This document shows positions 32,305-40,103 of a stretch of DNA of 43,642 nucleotides, piece after piece. The notes under the pieces were generated by a model that had not been told where the DNA came from, did not search any database, and worked only from the letters and a program-made list of their open reading frames with translations. This stretch comes from Paenalicyclobacillus macrosporangiidus (GTDB taxonomy: Bacteria; Bacillota; Bacilli; Alicyclobacillales; Alicyclobacillaceae), in contig NZ_FPBV01000026.1 of NCBI RefSeq assembly GCF_900116805.1, positions 1 to 43,642 of the forward strand, written 5' to 3'. The stretch's first letter is position 1. The number at the start of each line of letters is the position of its first letter. The position numbers were made by a program, and so were the translations under genes.

Positions 32305-34905
32305 TCACACATCGTCGTGCGGATCTGGAGCTCTGCCGCAATCCCCACGGGAACCGCGGCCACCGTCCGCCGCCTGCAGCGTCTCGTTCAGTGCGTTGGT
32401 GAAAAAGGACACGATGTCCGGCACGTTGGGGAAATGGCGGTTCGTCTTGCATGCGCCAAGGGTGTACCGGCCGTCTTGCTCCTGCAGCACACCCGCGCGG
32501 ACCATGGAGGTGAGCGCACGGTGCACGGCACGGCGCGGGTTGGCGCGAAGATCCGCAGCCGCCTGCACGGACTCCGGCAACTGCGCCAAGAAGTGCATCA
32601 CGCCCCGTTCCACCTCGGCTCGGGTGAGCCCTGTGGAGGCACCGGCCGCGGGTGTACGGCCGGCCGCCACCAACGCCGGATGCGCCTGGGGTTGGCCCGG
32701 GATCTGCGTGGGGCGCGCTTCCTCATCCCCGGAACCGGTATCGCGGTGGCCCCCTGTCGTGAGAACGTGCAGGATCACCTGGCTGACCGTGATCACGCGG
32801 TGGGCGCGCAGCATCTGGACGACATCCTGGGCAGGGGGCACGGGCACGATGCGCACCCAAACGCCGAGGCGCCGTCTGTATGCGAACGGATCGTACGAAA
32901 TGGCAGCGATGTAGTGTTGGCGCGCGGCGCGGAACAGCGGTTCATAGGCCAGCCGGAACCGGTGCAGGAGGCCATCGTCGCTGTACTTGCCCTCCGGCGT
33001 GAGGAACAGGGTACCGCCTGTCTCCACTTCCTTCACCAGGCCATTGATCTGTTCCGTCAAGGCGGTGCGCATCGCCTCCCGGACCTGGCTGCGGACCTCC
33101 CGCCGCAACGCGGTCAGCGAAGCGGGGCGTTGTGCCGCGTCGAATGCGGCGGCGCTCCACAGGGCGGAGAGCGGGTCCTCCGCACGGAGCCCCAAGGATT
33201 GCAGCGCCTGCTCGGTGAACACCTCGCGGAGTGGCCGGTTTCCGGCCGCGCGCAGGGCCTGATAACCGTAACTGGCGAACGGGCGGGAAAGCGGTTGGTT
33301 TTCTATGGGGCGCACGCCCACCGCGGCGAACAGGGGGCCGAGGTTCACGCGGCGCAGGAAACGCTTGAGTTTGGGGAACCGCAGCGCCAGGAAGCCCGGC
33401 TCAAACAGGCGCTGGGACGCCGCGTAATAGACAGGGTGGCGCCACGGTCCGGCCAACGTCAGCCAGGCGGGCAGGACCATGCCGTCGAGATCGTGCAGGT
33501 GGTTGGAGATGACGAGGGTCGACCCGCGCCGCAGCGGCAAACGGCCGTCGACGCGCACACGGCACTGGACGAGCACGGCCGTCGCGACGATGACGGCAAT
33601 CAACAAGCGCAGCGGGACACCCCAAAGCGGGGACCGCGTCCGCGTCCCGACACGCAGAACAGTCAGGCCGCCCAGTCCCAGACTGACCCCCGCCAGCACA
33701 AACAGAACCTGGTACCCGTGACTCGGCTGCGCGAACCGCCCGAGCAGCCACGCACCGACCACAGGCGCGATGACGGCGGGAAGGGTGGACGCGATGCCCC
33801 AGATGCCAAGATCGCGGGCGATGCTGCGGGCGTCCGGCAGAACGTCCACCGTGAGCGCCCAACCGGTGGACAGGAAGGCGCCGTAGCCGAGGCCGAACAG
33901 CACGGCAAAGGCGTACAGCCACGACGGCGACTGCAGGAACGCAAATCCGATGGCGGCCAGCGCCATCGGAGCACCGGAGAGGGCCACCAGGTTGCGGCGC
34001 TGCGTCCGATCCGAGATACGGCCCAGATAGATGCTGGAGAGGACGGCCCCGAACAGCGCCAGGGTGGCGACGCCCGCGGTGCCTGCCGTTGGGTTGTGCA
34101 TGTGCAGGACGTCTTGGAAGAAGTACATGACAAAGGTCATCAGCAGCGTCATGCCGAAGGTCACAAACGCCTGCGCCCAGAAGACGCTGAAAAAGTCGCG
34201 CCGGTTGGCGGCAGGTGGACGCAGCGACAGCGTGATCGACGGCGCCCCCTTCCCCGTATCCGAATGATGGCCCTGCCGCGGTCCGTCCGCGCTTCCCCCT
34301 TCGATCCCGTCGGTGTCGGGCTCACGAACCCACAGCACGGTGGCGAGCATCCCCGCCAACATCGCGGCGGCCATGGCGGCGACGACCCGGACCGGTCCCA
34401 GTACCCCTGACAGGACCAGCCCGCAGATGTTGCCCAGCAGCGTCGCGACGCCTTGTCCACCGGCCGCCAGGCCGCGAGATTCCGCCGGAACCACGTCCGA
34501 CCACAGGGCTTGGTATCCCGCGACGGTGATGCCTTGGCCGACAATCGAAAGCAGAAACGAGATCACCCACAGGCCGAAGTGATGGGTATCGTACATGCCA
34601 AAGAGCCCGAGGGCATTGAGCAAGCCTCCGTACAGAATGAACGGACGGCGCTTTCCGCCACGCGCTTTGACCGAGTCGGACCAGATTCCGGCGATGAGCG
34701 GAAGCAGCATGGAGACGAGGGCGCTGATGGCGGCCAGTTGACCGAGCACCTGGGTGTGCCGGGGCCCCGTTAGGCGATCCAAGGCCGCCGGTACCACGAT
34801 GGTGAGCAATGCCGAGGTGTGAAAGTTGAGCGAGAACGCATAGAGATTGACAGCATACACGTGGACAGCGATGGATTTTTGTCGCTCCGACAGATGTAAC
34901 AGCAC
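32305..34905 (-). CDS. MFS transporter fused to a PlsC-type acyltransferase
   Basis: About 866 residues. The N-terminal 12-TM MFS half starts YAVNLYAFSLNFHTSALLTI, with motif A-like GIWSDSVKARGGKRRPFILY and LGRISDRTQRRNLV. After about residue 430 an acyltransferase follows with the HX4D box in ISNHLHDLDGMVLPAW and block III FLTPEGKYSDDG, as in lysophospholipid/glycerol-3-phosphate acyltransferases. A helical C-terminal part of about 150 residues closes it. Fusions of an LplT-like flippase with an acyltransferase recycle lysophospholipids; this one lacks the acyl-ACP synthetase domain of such proteins. The GTG at 34905 is chosen (AGGGGG ten bases before, promoter at 35008-35037); the frame is open to 35229. 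Confidence 0.82.
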   Translation of the reverse strand: MLLHLSERQKSIAVHVYAVNLYAFSLNFHTSALLTIVVPAALDRLTGPRHTQVLGQLAAISALVSMLLPLIAGIWSDSVKARGGKRRPFILYGGLLNALGLFGMYDTHHFGLWVISFLLSIVGQGITVAGYQALWSDVVPAESRGLAAGGQGVATLLGNICGLVLSGVLGPVRVVAAMAAAMLAGMLATVLWVREPDTDGIEGGSADGPRQGHHSDTGKGAPSITLSLRPPAANRRDFFSVFWAQAFVTFGMTLLMTFVMYFFQDVLHMHNPTAGTAGVATLALFGAVLSSIYLGRISDRTQRRNLVALSGAPMALAAIGFAFLQSPSWLYAFAVLFGLGYGAFLSTGWALTVDVLPDARSIARDLGIWGIASTLPAVIAPVVGAWLLGRFAQPSHGYQVLFVLAGVSLGLGGLTVLRVGTRTRSPLWGVPLRLLIAVIVATAVLVQCRVRVDGRLPLRRGSTLVISNHLHDLDGMVLPAWLTLAGPWRHPVYYAASQRLFEPGFLALRFPKLKRFLRRVNLGPLFAAVGVRPIENQPLSRPFASYGYQALRAAGNRPLREVFTEQALQSLGLRAEDPLSALWSAAAFDAAQRPASLTALRREVRSQVREAMRTALTEQINGLVKEVETGGTLFLTPEGKYSDDGLLHRFRLAYEPLFRAARQHYIAAISYDPFAYRRRLGVWVRIVPVPPAQDVVQMLRAHRVITVSQVILHVLTTGGHRDTGSGDEEARPTQIPGQPQAHPALVAAGRTPAAGASTGLTRAEVERGVMHFLAQLPESVQAAADLRANPRRAVHRALTSMVRAGVLQEQDGRYTLGACKTNRHFPNVPDIVSFFTNALNETLQAADGGRGSRGDCGRAPDPHDDV

Positions 34906-35234
34906 GGTGCGGCAACCCCCTGGAAAACTTCTCAGCGGTCTTGCAGAACCCAGGAACCGATTCAGCACACCACATACTGCCACAACGTGTTTTTCTTGCT
35001 CTGGTATATTATAGGACTCCGTGTGTTTGTAGAACAATCCGTCGTCCATCCGTCCTCCAGCCATCGTTCGCCCGGCGGCCAGGTGCGATGGACATGGACG
35101 CCTTGAGGGACCCCTTCCTGTCGCACACGTCACGTGCCCAGTCTCCTCCAGATGTGCTACAGTCGAATGGAATCCCGTTGCATCATGGTCTTGGACAGAC
35201 ACACATGGAGAATCAGGAAGGAGGATCACGGGAC
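34906..35234. other. Divergent region between the fusion gene and gpx
   Basis: It contains the minus-strand promoter at 35008-35037 and a leader of about 95 bases for the fusion gene. The remaining part to 35234 is the gpx leader, with AAGGAGG at 35217-35223; I see no clear promoter for gpx. Confidence 0.45.
35008..35037 (-). promoter_or_regulatory. Sigma-A promoter of the MFS-acyltransferase gene
   Basis: TTGTTC (35037-35032), 18 bases, TATAAT (35013-35008) on the minus strand. The start would be near 35001, which favours the GTG at 34905 over upstream starts. Confidence 0.6.
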
Positions 35235-35720
35235 ATGAGCGTGTACGACTTTACCGTTGAGACGGCGGACGGACAGTTGAAACCGCTGTCGGATTATCGC
35301 GGGAAGGTGCTGTTGATTGTCAACACGGCCAGCCGTTGCGGATTCACGCCTCAGTACGCCGGCTTGCAGAAGCTGTATGAGGCGCACCACGAGAAGGGCT
35401 TTGAGGTGCTGGCGTTTCCCTGCAACCAGTTTGGTGGTCAGGAACCCGGAACGAATGAGGAGATTCAGACCTTCTGCAAGGTCAACTACCAGGTGACGTT
35501 CCCGGTGTTCGCCAAGATTGAGGTGAACGGTGAGCACGCGCACCCCCTGTACAAGTACTTGAAGTCCCAGGAAAAGGGCGTGCTGGGCACGGAGGCTATC
35601 AAGTGGAACTTTACCAAGTTCCTGGTGGACCGTCAGGGCAACGTCATCAAGCGGTTCGCGCCAAACGTGCCGCCTGAAGCGTGCGAACCGGACATCGTCG
35701 CGGCGCTGAATCAGCCCTGA
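35235..35720 (+). CDS. Glutathione peroxidase family protein (thiol peroxidase, BsaA-like)
   Basis: 161 residues. VLLIVNTASRCGFTPQYAGL has the peroxidatic cysteine in place of selenocysteine, FPCNQFGGQEPGTNEEI is the second signature with the catalytic Gln, and KWNFTKFLVDRQGNV supplies the catalytic Trp and Asn. In bacteria such enzymes usually reduce peroxides with thioredoxin or bacillithiol rather than glutathione. The ATG at 35235 follows AAGGAGGATCACGGGAC. A 9-bp hairpin follows at 35781-35810. Confidence 0.94.
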   Translation: MSVYDFTVETADGQLKPLSDYRGKVLLIVNTASRCGFTPQYAGLQKLYEAHHEKGFEVLAFPCNQFGGQEPGTNEEIQTFCKVNYQVTFPVFAKIEVNGEHAHPLYKYLKSQEKGVLGTEAIKWNFTKFLVDRQGNVIKRFAPNVPPEACEPDIVAALNQP

Positions 35721-35780
35721 CCAGCGTTTCGCGATCTGGAACGGATGAGCAGCCTCCTCCCCTGACGGCCGGAGGTGCGA

Positions 35781-35810
35781 CGGCGCGGAGGGTATCCCCC
35801 ATCCGCGCCG
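35781..35810 (+). terminator. Hairpin after the peroxidase gene
   Basis: CGGCGCGGA pairs with TCCGCGCCG over 12 bases. It lies 60 bases past the stop and before the ABC promoter; there is no T-run. Confidence 0.5.
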
Positions 35811-35830
35811 CCCCATTCCTGGATGTCCTC

Positions 35831-35880
35831 TTGCGAAAACCGCACGTCTGCGGTATGAATGGATGTGAGTGATTACTCAC
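35831..35880 (+). promoter_or_regulatory. Promoter and palindromic operator of the ABC exporter genes
   Basis: TTGCGA (35831-35836), 17 bases, TATGAA (35854-35859). A perfect inverted repeat GTGAGT-GATT-ACTCAC (35865-35880) lies over the expected start site, a good place for repression by the TetR protein encoded two genes downstream. Confidence 0.6.
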
Positions 35881-35902
35881 TTCAATTCGAGGAGTGAATG
35901 GC

Positions 35903-36649
35903 ATGCCCGGCCAGGAAGGTCGCACAGAGGAATGGGGAATCCAGGTCAGCCACGTGGATCGCAGATTTGGCAAGAAAATGGTGCTGCAAGACATCAGCCT
36001 CGAGGTCAAGCCGGCGGAGGTCTTCGGACTGTTGGGGCCCAGCGGTTCCGGGAAGACCACCCTCGTCAAAATCATCGCCGGGATTGACGAAGCGACCCGA
36101 GGAACCGTCGTCGTGGGCGGCGTCCAGATGCCCCGGATCGACATGTTGGGAAAAATCGGATACATGGCTCAGTCGGACGCCCTGTACACGGATCTGACGG
36201 CGAAGGAGAATCTGGACTTTTTCGCATCCTTGTTTGGCCTGCCGAGCAAACAGCGAAAGCGGAGAATCGAGGAAGTCATGGAACTGGTCAACCTCACCGA
36301 TTCCATGAAGAAGCTGGTCTCCGCTTACTCGGGCGGGATGAAACGGCGGCTTTCCCTCGCCATCGCGCTGCTGCATCGGCCGCGCGTGCTGATTTTGGAT
36401 GAGCCGACGGTCGGGATCGATCCCGCCCTGCGCGCCTCCATCTGGAATGAATTGCGGGCGATGGGCAGGGCCGGAACCACCATCCTGGTGACGACCCATG
36501 TCATGGACGAAGCGGAGAAATGTGACCGTTTGGGCATGCTTCGCGATGGACGGCTGATTGCCGTTGGGACGCCGGACGAACTCAAGGCGCACACGCATTC
36601 CGCGACCATCGAAGAAGCATTCCTCGCCTATGGAGGTGTTCGCGGATGA
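35903..36649 (+). CDS. ABC transporter ATP-binding protein (ABC-2 exporter)
   Basis: 248 residues of a drug/lipid-export type ATPase. Walker A GLLGPSGSGKTTLVKIIAGI, Q-loop GYMAQSDALYTDLTAKENLD, signature SAYSGGMKRRLSLAIALL, Walker B VLILDEPTVGIDPAL and switch histidine VTTHVMDEAEKCDR are all intact. The ATG at 35903 has GAGGAG eight bases upstream. Its end overlaps the permease start by four bases (ATGA). With the downstream TetR gene it forms a self-regulated efflux cassette. Confidence 0.93.
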   Translation: MPGQEGRTEEWGIQVSHVDRRFGKKMVLQDISLEVKPAEVFGLLGPSGSGKTTLVKIIAGIDEATRGTVVVGGVQMPRIDMLGKIGYMAQSDALYTDLTAKENLDFFASLFGLPSKQRKRRIEEVMELVNLTDSMKKLVSAYSGGMKRRLSLAIALLHRPRVLILDEPTVGIDPALRASIWNELRAMGRAGTTILVTTHVMDEAEKCDRLGMLRDGRLIAVGTPDELKAHTHSATIEEAFLAYGGVRG

Positions 36650-37677
36650 GGATTCGCGCCCTGGCTTTCCGGATTTGGCGTCAATTCCTGCACGACAAGC
36701 GCACCTTGATGCTCATGTTGGTGGCACCCCTCCTGATTCTCACACTGGTATCTTTGGTCTTCAACGGAAGCACGTACAGGCCGAAAATCGGCATCGTCGA
36801 CGTCCCCGCCATGATTACAGAGCGCCTGTCGCAGGAAGACGTCAACCTGATTTCCTATGCCTCGACGACCAGCGCACTCGACGCCCTGAAGACTCAGACC
36901 ATCGATGCCTACATCAGCATGCAGAACGGAACGCCGGACGTCGTGTTGGAAGGGAGCGATCCCTCCAAGAACAAGGCGATTCTTCTTGACTTGCAGCGGC
37001 TCGTTCAGGCTTCGCCGGGATCGCCGGCCGGGTCTGTGCAGCCGAAAATCTCGTATCTGTACGGATCGGCCGACATGTCCTCCTTCGACAACTTCGGCCC
37101 GGTCCTCATCGGGTTCTTCGCCTTCTTCTTCGTATTTTTGGTCGCCGGGATCTCGTTCCTGAAGGAACGCACCACAGGCACCCTTGAGCGCCTCGTGGCC
37201 ACGCCCATCAAACGCTGGGAGATTGTCATCGGCTATGTGATCGGCTTTGGCCTCTTCACCACCATTCAAGCTATTCTGATCACCTGGTTCAGCGTCGACA
37301 TCTTGGGCATGATGATGAACGGGATGCTCATCAATCTATTGCTGGTCACTTTGCTGCTGTCCATCACCGCCCTCACGCTGGGGATCTTCTTGTCGTCCTT
37401 TGCCAACTCAGAGTTCCAAATGATGCAGTTCATCCCGCTCGTCATCGTGCCGCAGGTGTTCTTCTCAGGGCTGTTCAACATCGACACGATGGCGCAGTGG
37501 CTGCGCTGGCTGAGCAAAATCATGCCCCTCTACTACGGAGCGGACGCCATGCGCAACGTCATGATCCGAGGCAAGTCGTTTGGCGACATCGCGGTGGATT
37601 TGGCCGTGCTTCTCGGGTTCTCCATCGTGTTCATGGTGCTGAACGTGTTGACGCTGCGCAAGTATCGGAAGGTGTAG
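36646..37677 (+). CDS. ABC-2 type transporter permease
   Basis: 343 residues: one membrane segment near residues 22-42 (LMLMLVAPLLILTLVSLVF), an extracytoplasmic domain to about 155, then five segments including GFFAFFFVFLVAGISFLKER and the typical ABC-2 motif TGTLERLVATPIKRWEIVIG. VIVPQVFFSGLFNIDTMAQW and LRWLSKIMPLYYGADAM match the C-terminal ABC-2 pattern. It should pair with the coupled ATPase as a homodimeric exporter for an unknown hydrophobic or toxic compound. Confidence 0.92.
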   Translation: MRIRALAFRIWRQFLHDKRTLMLMLVAPLLILTLVSLVFNGSTYRPKIGIVDVPAMITERLSQEDVNLISYASTTSALDALKTQTIDAYISMQNGTPDVVLEGSDPSKNKAILLDLQRLVQASPGSPAGSVQPKISYLYGSADMSSFDNFGPVLIGFFAFFFVFLVAGISFLKERTTGTLERLVATPIKRWEIVIGYVIGFGLFTTIQAILITWFSVDILGMMMNGMLINLLLVTLLLSITALTLGIFLSSFANSEFQMMQFIPLVIVPQVFFSGLFNIDTMAQWLRWLSKIMPLYYGADAMRNVMIRGKSFGDIAVDLAVLLGFSIVFMVLNVLTLRKYRKV

Positions 37678-37776
37678 GAGCATCGTCGTCGGGGCAGTTT
37701 TTGACGCGAGGGTTTCGTCCCTGGTCGCGCGAATGGTCTTCTCGCCCACACTGGATCTATCTTGGGAGTGAACCAC

Positions 37777-38448
37777 ATGGCCGACGAGATGGAACAGTGG
37801 CTGTCGTCACTTCTCCGTCTCATCGATGAAGACGAGAAGATGACCGAAAGGCAGATCCGAATCATCCAAGCCGCGGTGGACACATTTGCGGAAAAGGGAT
37901 ACGCGTCGACGTCGACGGCCGAGATCGCACAGAAAGCCGGCGTGGCCGAGGGTACCATTTTCCGTCACTACAAGACCAAGAAAGACCTCCTGTTGTCGAT
38001 TGTCACGCCGATGATGTCGAAGCTGGTGGCGCCGTTCGTGCTCCGGGACTTTCTGAAGGTCCTGGACACGGAATACCGACACTTTGAGGATTTCTTGCGC
38101 GCCGCCATGCGCAACCGGCTTGAGTTCGTGAAAAAGAATGCACCGATTGTGAAGATCATGCTGCACGAGATCCCGTTTCATCCCGAGTTGCGGGACAAGT
38201 TCAAGGAGGAGCTCATCCCTCAGGTGGCCGAACGGCTCAGGCGCATCGTCACGCATTTTCAGGCTCGCGGGGAAATCGTGGAGATGCCCCCGTTCGCGGT
38301 CGTGAGAATGAGCGTGTCGGCCGTGCTGGGCTACATTCTGACCCGGTGTTTTCTGTTTCCGGAGTATGACTGGAACGATGAGGAAGAGATTGAGCGTGTG
38401 GTCCGTTTTATCATGCACGGATTGACACCCAAGAGCGGTGCGGATTGA
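37777..38448 (+). CDS. TetR/AcrR family transcriptional regulator
   Basis: 223 residues. IIQAAVDTFAEKGYASTSTA, then EIAQKAGVAEGTIFRHYKTK with KDLLLSIV, form the TetR helix-turn-helix. The C-terminal ligand domain is helical and ends PEYDWNDEEEIERVVRFIMH. About 20 residues precede the DNA-binding domain. It probably controls the ABC operon through the palindrome at 35865-35880. The ATG at 37777 follows TTGGGAGTGAACCAC, 99 bases after the permease stop; the GTG inside that site (37762) is less likely. Confidence 0.9.
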   Translation: MADEMEQWLSSLLRLIDEDEKMTERQIRIIQAAVDTFAEKGYASTSTAEIAQKAGVAEGTIFRHYKTKKDLLLSIVTPMMSKLVAPFVLRDFLKVLDTEYRHFEDFLRAAMRNRLEFVKKNAPIVKIMLHEIPFHPELRDKFKEELIPQVAERLRRIVTHFQARGEIVEMPPFAVVRMSVSAVLGYILTRCFLFPEYDWNDEEEIERVVRFIMHGLTPKSGAD

Positions 38449-38495
38449 GGCCTTGTCGATGGCCGATCCTCGGTTCCGCGCAGCCCTTGTTGCAG

Positions 38496-38555
38496 CCCTT
38501 GCTTCACTGCAGCGGCCCTTGCTTCACTGCAGCAGTCCTTGCTTCACTGCAGCGA
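38496..38555. repeat. Three 20-bp tandem repeats
   Basis: The unit CCCTTGCTTCACTGCAGCGG occurs three times in register (38496, 38516, 38536) with one or two changes, with partial copies on both sides (CAGCCCTTGTTGCAG before, CCCTTGC after). The last partial copy forms the -35 box of the arsR promoter. A slippage-prone array rather than CRISPR. Confidence 0.8.
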
Positions 38556-38558
38556 CCC

Positions 38559-38589
38559 TTGCCTAAATCGATCATTCTCGATATATTGA
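38559..38589 (+). promoter_or_regulatory. Promoter/operator of the arsR-family gene
   Basis: TTGCCT (38559-38564), 17 bases, TATATT (38582-38587). TCGATATATTGA at 38578-38589 covers the -10 box and nearly matches the palindrome before the downstream oxidoreductase. The expected start site coincides with the ATG at 38594, so the mRNA is probably leaderless. Confidence 0.65.
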
Positions 38590-38593
38590 AGGC

Positions 38594-38920
38594 ATGGACC
38601 TGATGTTGGCATTGAAGGCGTTGGCGAATCCGGTCCGCCTGCAGATCCTGAACTGGCTCAGAGAACCTCGACGCTACTTCTCTGACCAGCAGGTCGGAGA
38701 TCTCGACGTCGATGGCGTCTGTGTCAGTGTGATCCAACGGCGGGCGGACCTCTCCCAGTCCACCGTATCCCAGTACCTGACGGATCTGCAGCGGGCAGGA
38801 CTGGTGCAGTCCAAACGGGTGGGCCAGTGGACCTACTACCGCCGGGATGAAGAGGGGATTCGCCGGTTTCTTGAAGAGTTGGAGCGAGCCGTCGGTCCAG
38901 GGGAATCGGATTCCTCGTAG
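38594..38920 (+). CDS. ArsR-family winged-helix regulator
   Basis: 108 residues: MDLMLALKALANPVRLQILN at the start, then the recognition region RRADLSQSTVSQYLTDLQRA and wing GLVQSKRVGQWTYYRRDEEG. No metal-binding Cys pair (CxC) is present, so it is not a classical arsenic or cadmium sensor; the single Cys in DVDGVCVSV may be a redox or ligand residue. It should repress itself and the next gene through TCGATATA-type sites. The leader is essentially absent. Confidence 0.88.
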   Translation: MDLMLALKALANPVRLQILNWLREPRRYFSDQQVGDLDVDGVCVSVIQRRADLSQSTVSQYLTDLQRAGLVQSKRVGQWTYYRRDEEGIRRFLEELERAVGPGESDSS

Positions 38921-38969
38921 TGGCGGCGGCTCGGACCATGAAGGGTGGGTCAATTTTTTGGTCTCTATA

Positions 38970-38983
38970 TCGATATATATCGA
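38970..38983. promoter_or_regulatory. Perfect palindrome before the luciferase-like gene
   Basis: TCGATATATATCGA, a 14-bp perfect palindrome 42 bases before the start codon, related to the site on the arsR promoter. It is the likely operator of the ArsR-family protein. Confidence 0.65.
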
Positions 38984-39024
38984 ATTCCAAATACGATAAG
39001 GCGCAATCCGAGGAGGAGTGACTG

Positions 39025-39987
39025 ATGTTTCATCCGCCCATCTCTTCACAGGTGACGGACAACCGGGGCTACCGCCGCATGTTTTCGCCGAAGAAACTCA
39101 CACTCGGCCTGTTCTTCCCCATCGAAAACTTCTCCGGCGACGAGCCCACCATGCAGGACCAGGAACGGCTTGCCCGCCGCGCAGAGGAACTCGGGTTCGC
39201 GGCCCTGTGGGTGCGGGACGTACCGCTGCGCGATCCCAACTTCGGCGACGTGGGCCAAGTGTTCGACCCGTGGGTGTATCTCGGCTGGATCGCGGCGCAC
39301 ACTCGGGAGATCGCCTTGGCCACCGGTTCCATCGTATTGACGCTGCGCCACCCCTTGCACACGGCGAAGGCCGCGGCATCCGTGGATCAACTGTCCGGCG
39401 GGCGGTTGGTGCTGGGCGTCGGTTCTGGCGATCGCCCGGTGGAGTTTCCCGCCTTCGGAGTGCCTTTCGACGAGCGAGGGGACCGATTCCGGCACAATCT
39501 GCAGATCCTGCGCGAAGCCTGGTCCAAGGAGTTCCCGGTTCTCTCCTCCCCGTATTACGGTCACATGCAGGACGCCGACTTGGTTCCGAAGCCCTCCGCG
39601 CAGATTCCCGTCCTGGTCACTGGGCACAGCCAGCAGAGCCTGGATTGGATCGCCAAGGAGGCGGACGGCTGGATCACGTATCCACGGGCACTTTCCATCC
39701 AGTCTCAGATCGCCCGACGGTGGCAGGAAGCATTGGCGCAAGCGGCTCCTGGCCAATTCAAGCCGATGGTTCAGTCGTTCTATGTCGATCTCACAGACGA
39801 TCCCGATATTCCGCCAGAACCCATTCACCTCGGCTTCCGCGGCGGTCGCAAGGCCGTGCTGGCCTATCTGAAAGGGCTGGAGCAGATCGGCGTGAACCAC
39901 GTCATCCTCAATTTCAAGTACGGTCGACGCCCTGCGGAGGAAGTGTTGGAGGAAATCGGCGAGGAAGTCTTGCCGCTGCTGAAGTGA
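39025..39987 (+). CDS. Luciferase-like (LLM class) flavin-dependent oxidoreductase
   Basis: 320 residues of the bacterial-luciferase/F420 superfamily TIM barrel. KLTLGLFFPIENFSGDEPTM opens the barrel; LARRAEELGFAALWVRDVPL, REIALATGSIVLTLRHPLHT and DQLSGGRLVLGVGSGDRP, with ILREAW later, are the standard blocks. It probably uses FMN from a partner reductase; the substrate is unknown. The ATG at 39025 follows GAGGAGGAGTGACTG. With the ArsR gene 104 bp upstream and matching palindromes it forms a regulator-oxidoreductase pair, probably responding to an electrophile or antibiotic. Confidence 0.9.
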   Translation: MFHPPISSQVTDNRGYRRMFSPKKLTLGLFFPIENFSGDEPTMQDQERLARRAEELGFAALWVRDVPLRDPNFGDVGQVFDPWVYLGWIAAHTREIALATGSIVLTLRHPLHTAKAAASVDQLSGGRLVLGVGSGDRPVEFPAFGVPFDERGDRFRHNLQILREAWSKEFPVLSSPYYGHMQDADLVPKPSAQIPVLVTGHSQQSLDWIAKEADGWITYPRALSIQSQIARRWQEALAQAAPGQFKPMVQSFYVDLTDDPDIPPEPIHLGFRGGRKAVLAYLKGLEQIGVNHVILNFKYGRRPAEEVLEEIGEEVLPLLK

Positions 39988-40000
39988 CCCCGCCCCGACA

Positions 40001-40031
40001 GAAGGGTTCAGCCATCCAGGCCGAACCCTTC
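40001..40031. terminator. Terminator between convergent oxidoreductase and uppP genes
   Basis: GAAGGGTTC and GAACCCTTC form a perfect 9-bp stem, extended inside by GCC/GGC. It can act on both strands; T-runs are weak. Confidence 0.6.
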
Positions 40032-40103
40032 ACAAACTCTTACCCATGTTTTTGCCGTTTCGCCAGTTTAGGCCTCGTCATATCGCCGCTTCTTCGGGCC
40101 TCA

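Noticed and set aside
32107-34410. 767-residue plus-strand open frame
   Set aside because: Antisense shadow of the MFS-acyltransferase gene; low-complexity Arg/Gln/His composition.
38496-38555. CRISPR-like array
   Set aside because: The units are head to tail with no spacers and only 20 bp long; a simple tandem repeat.
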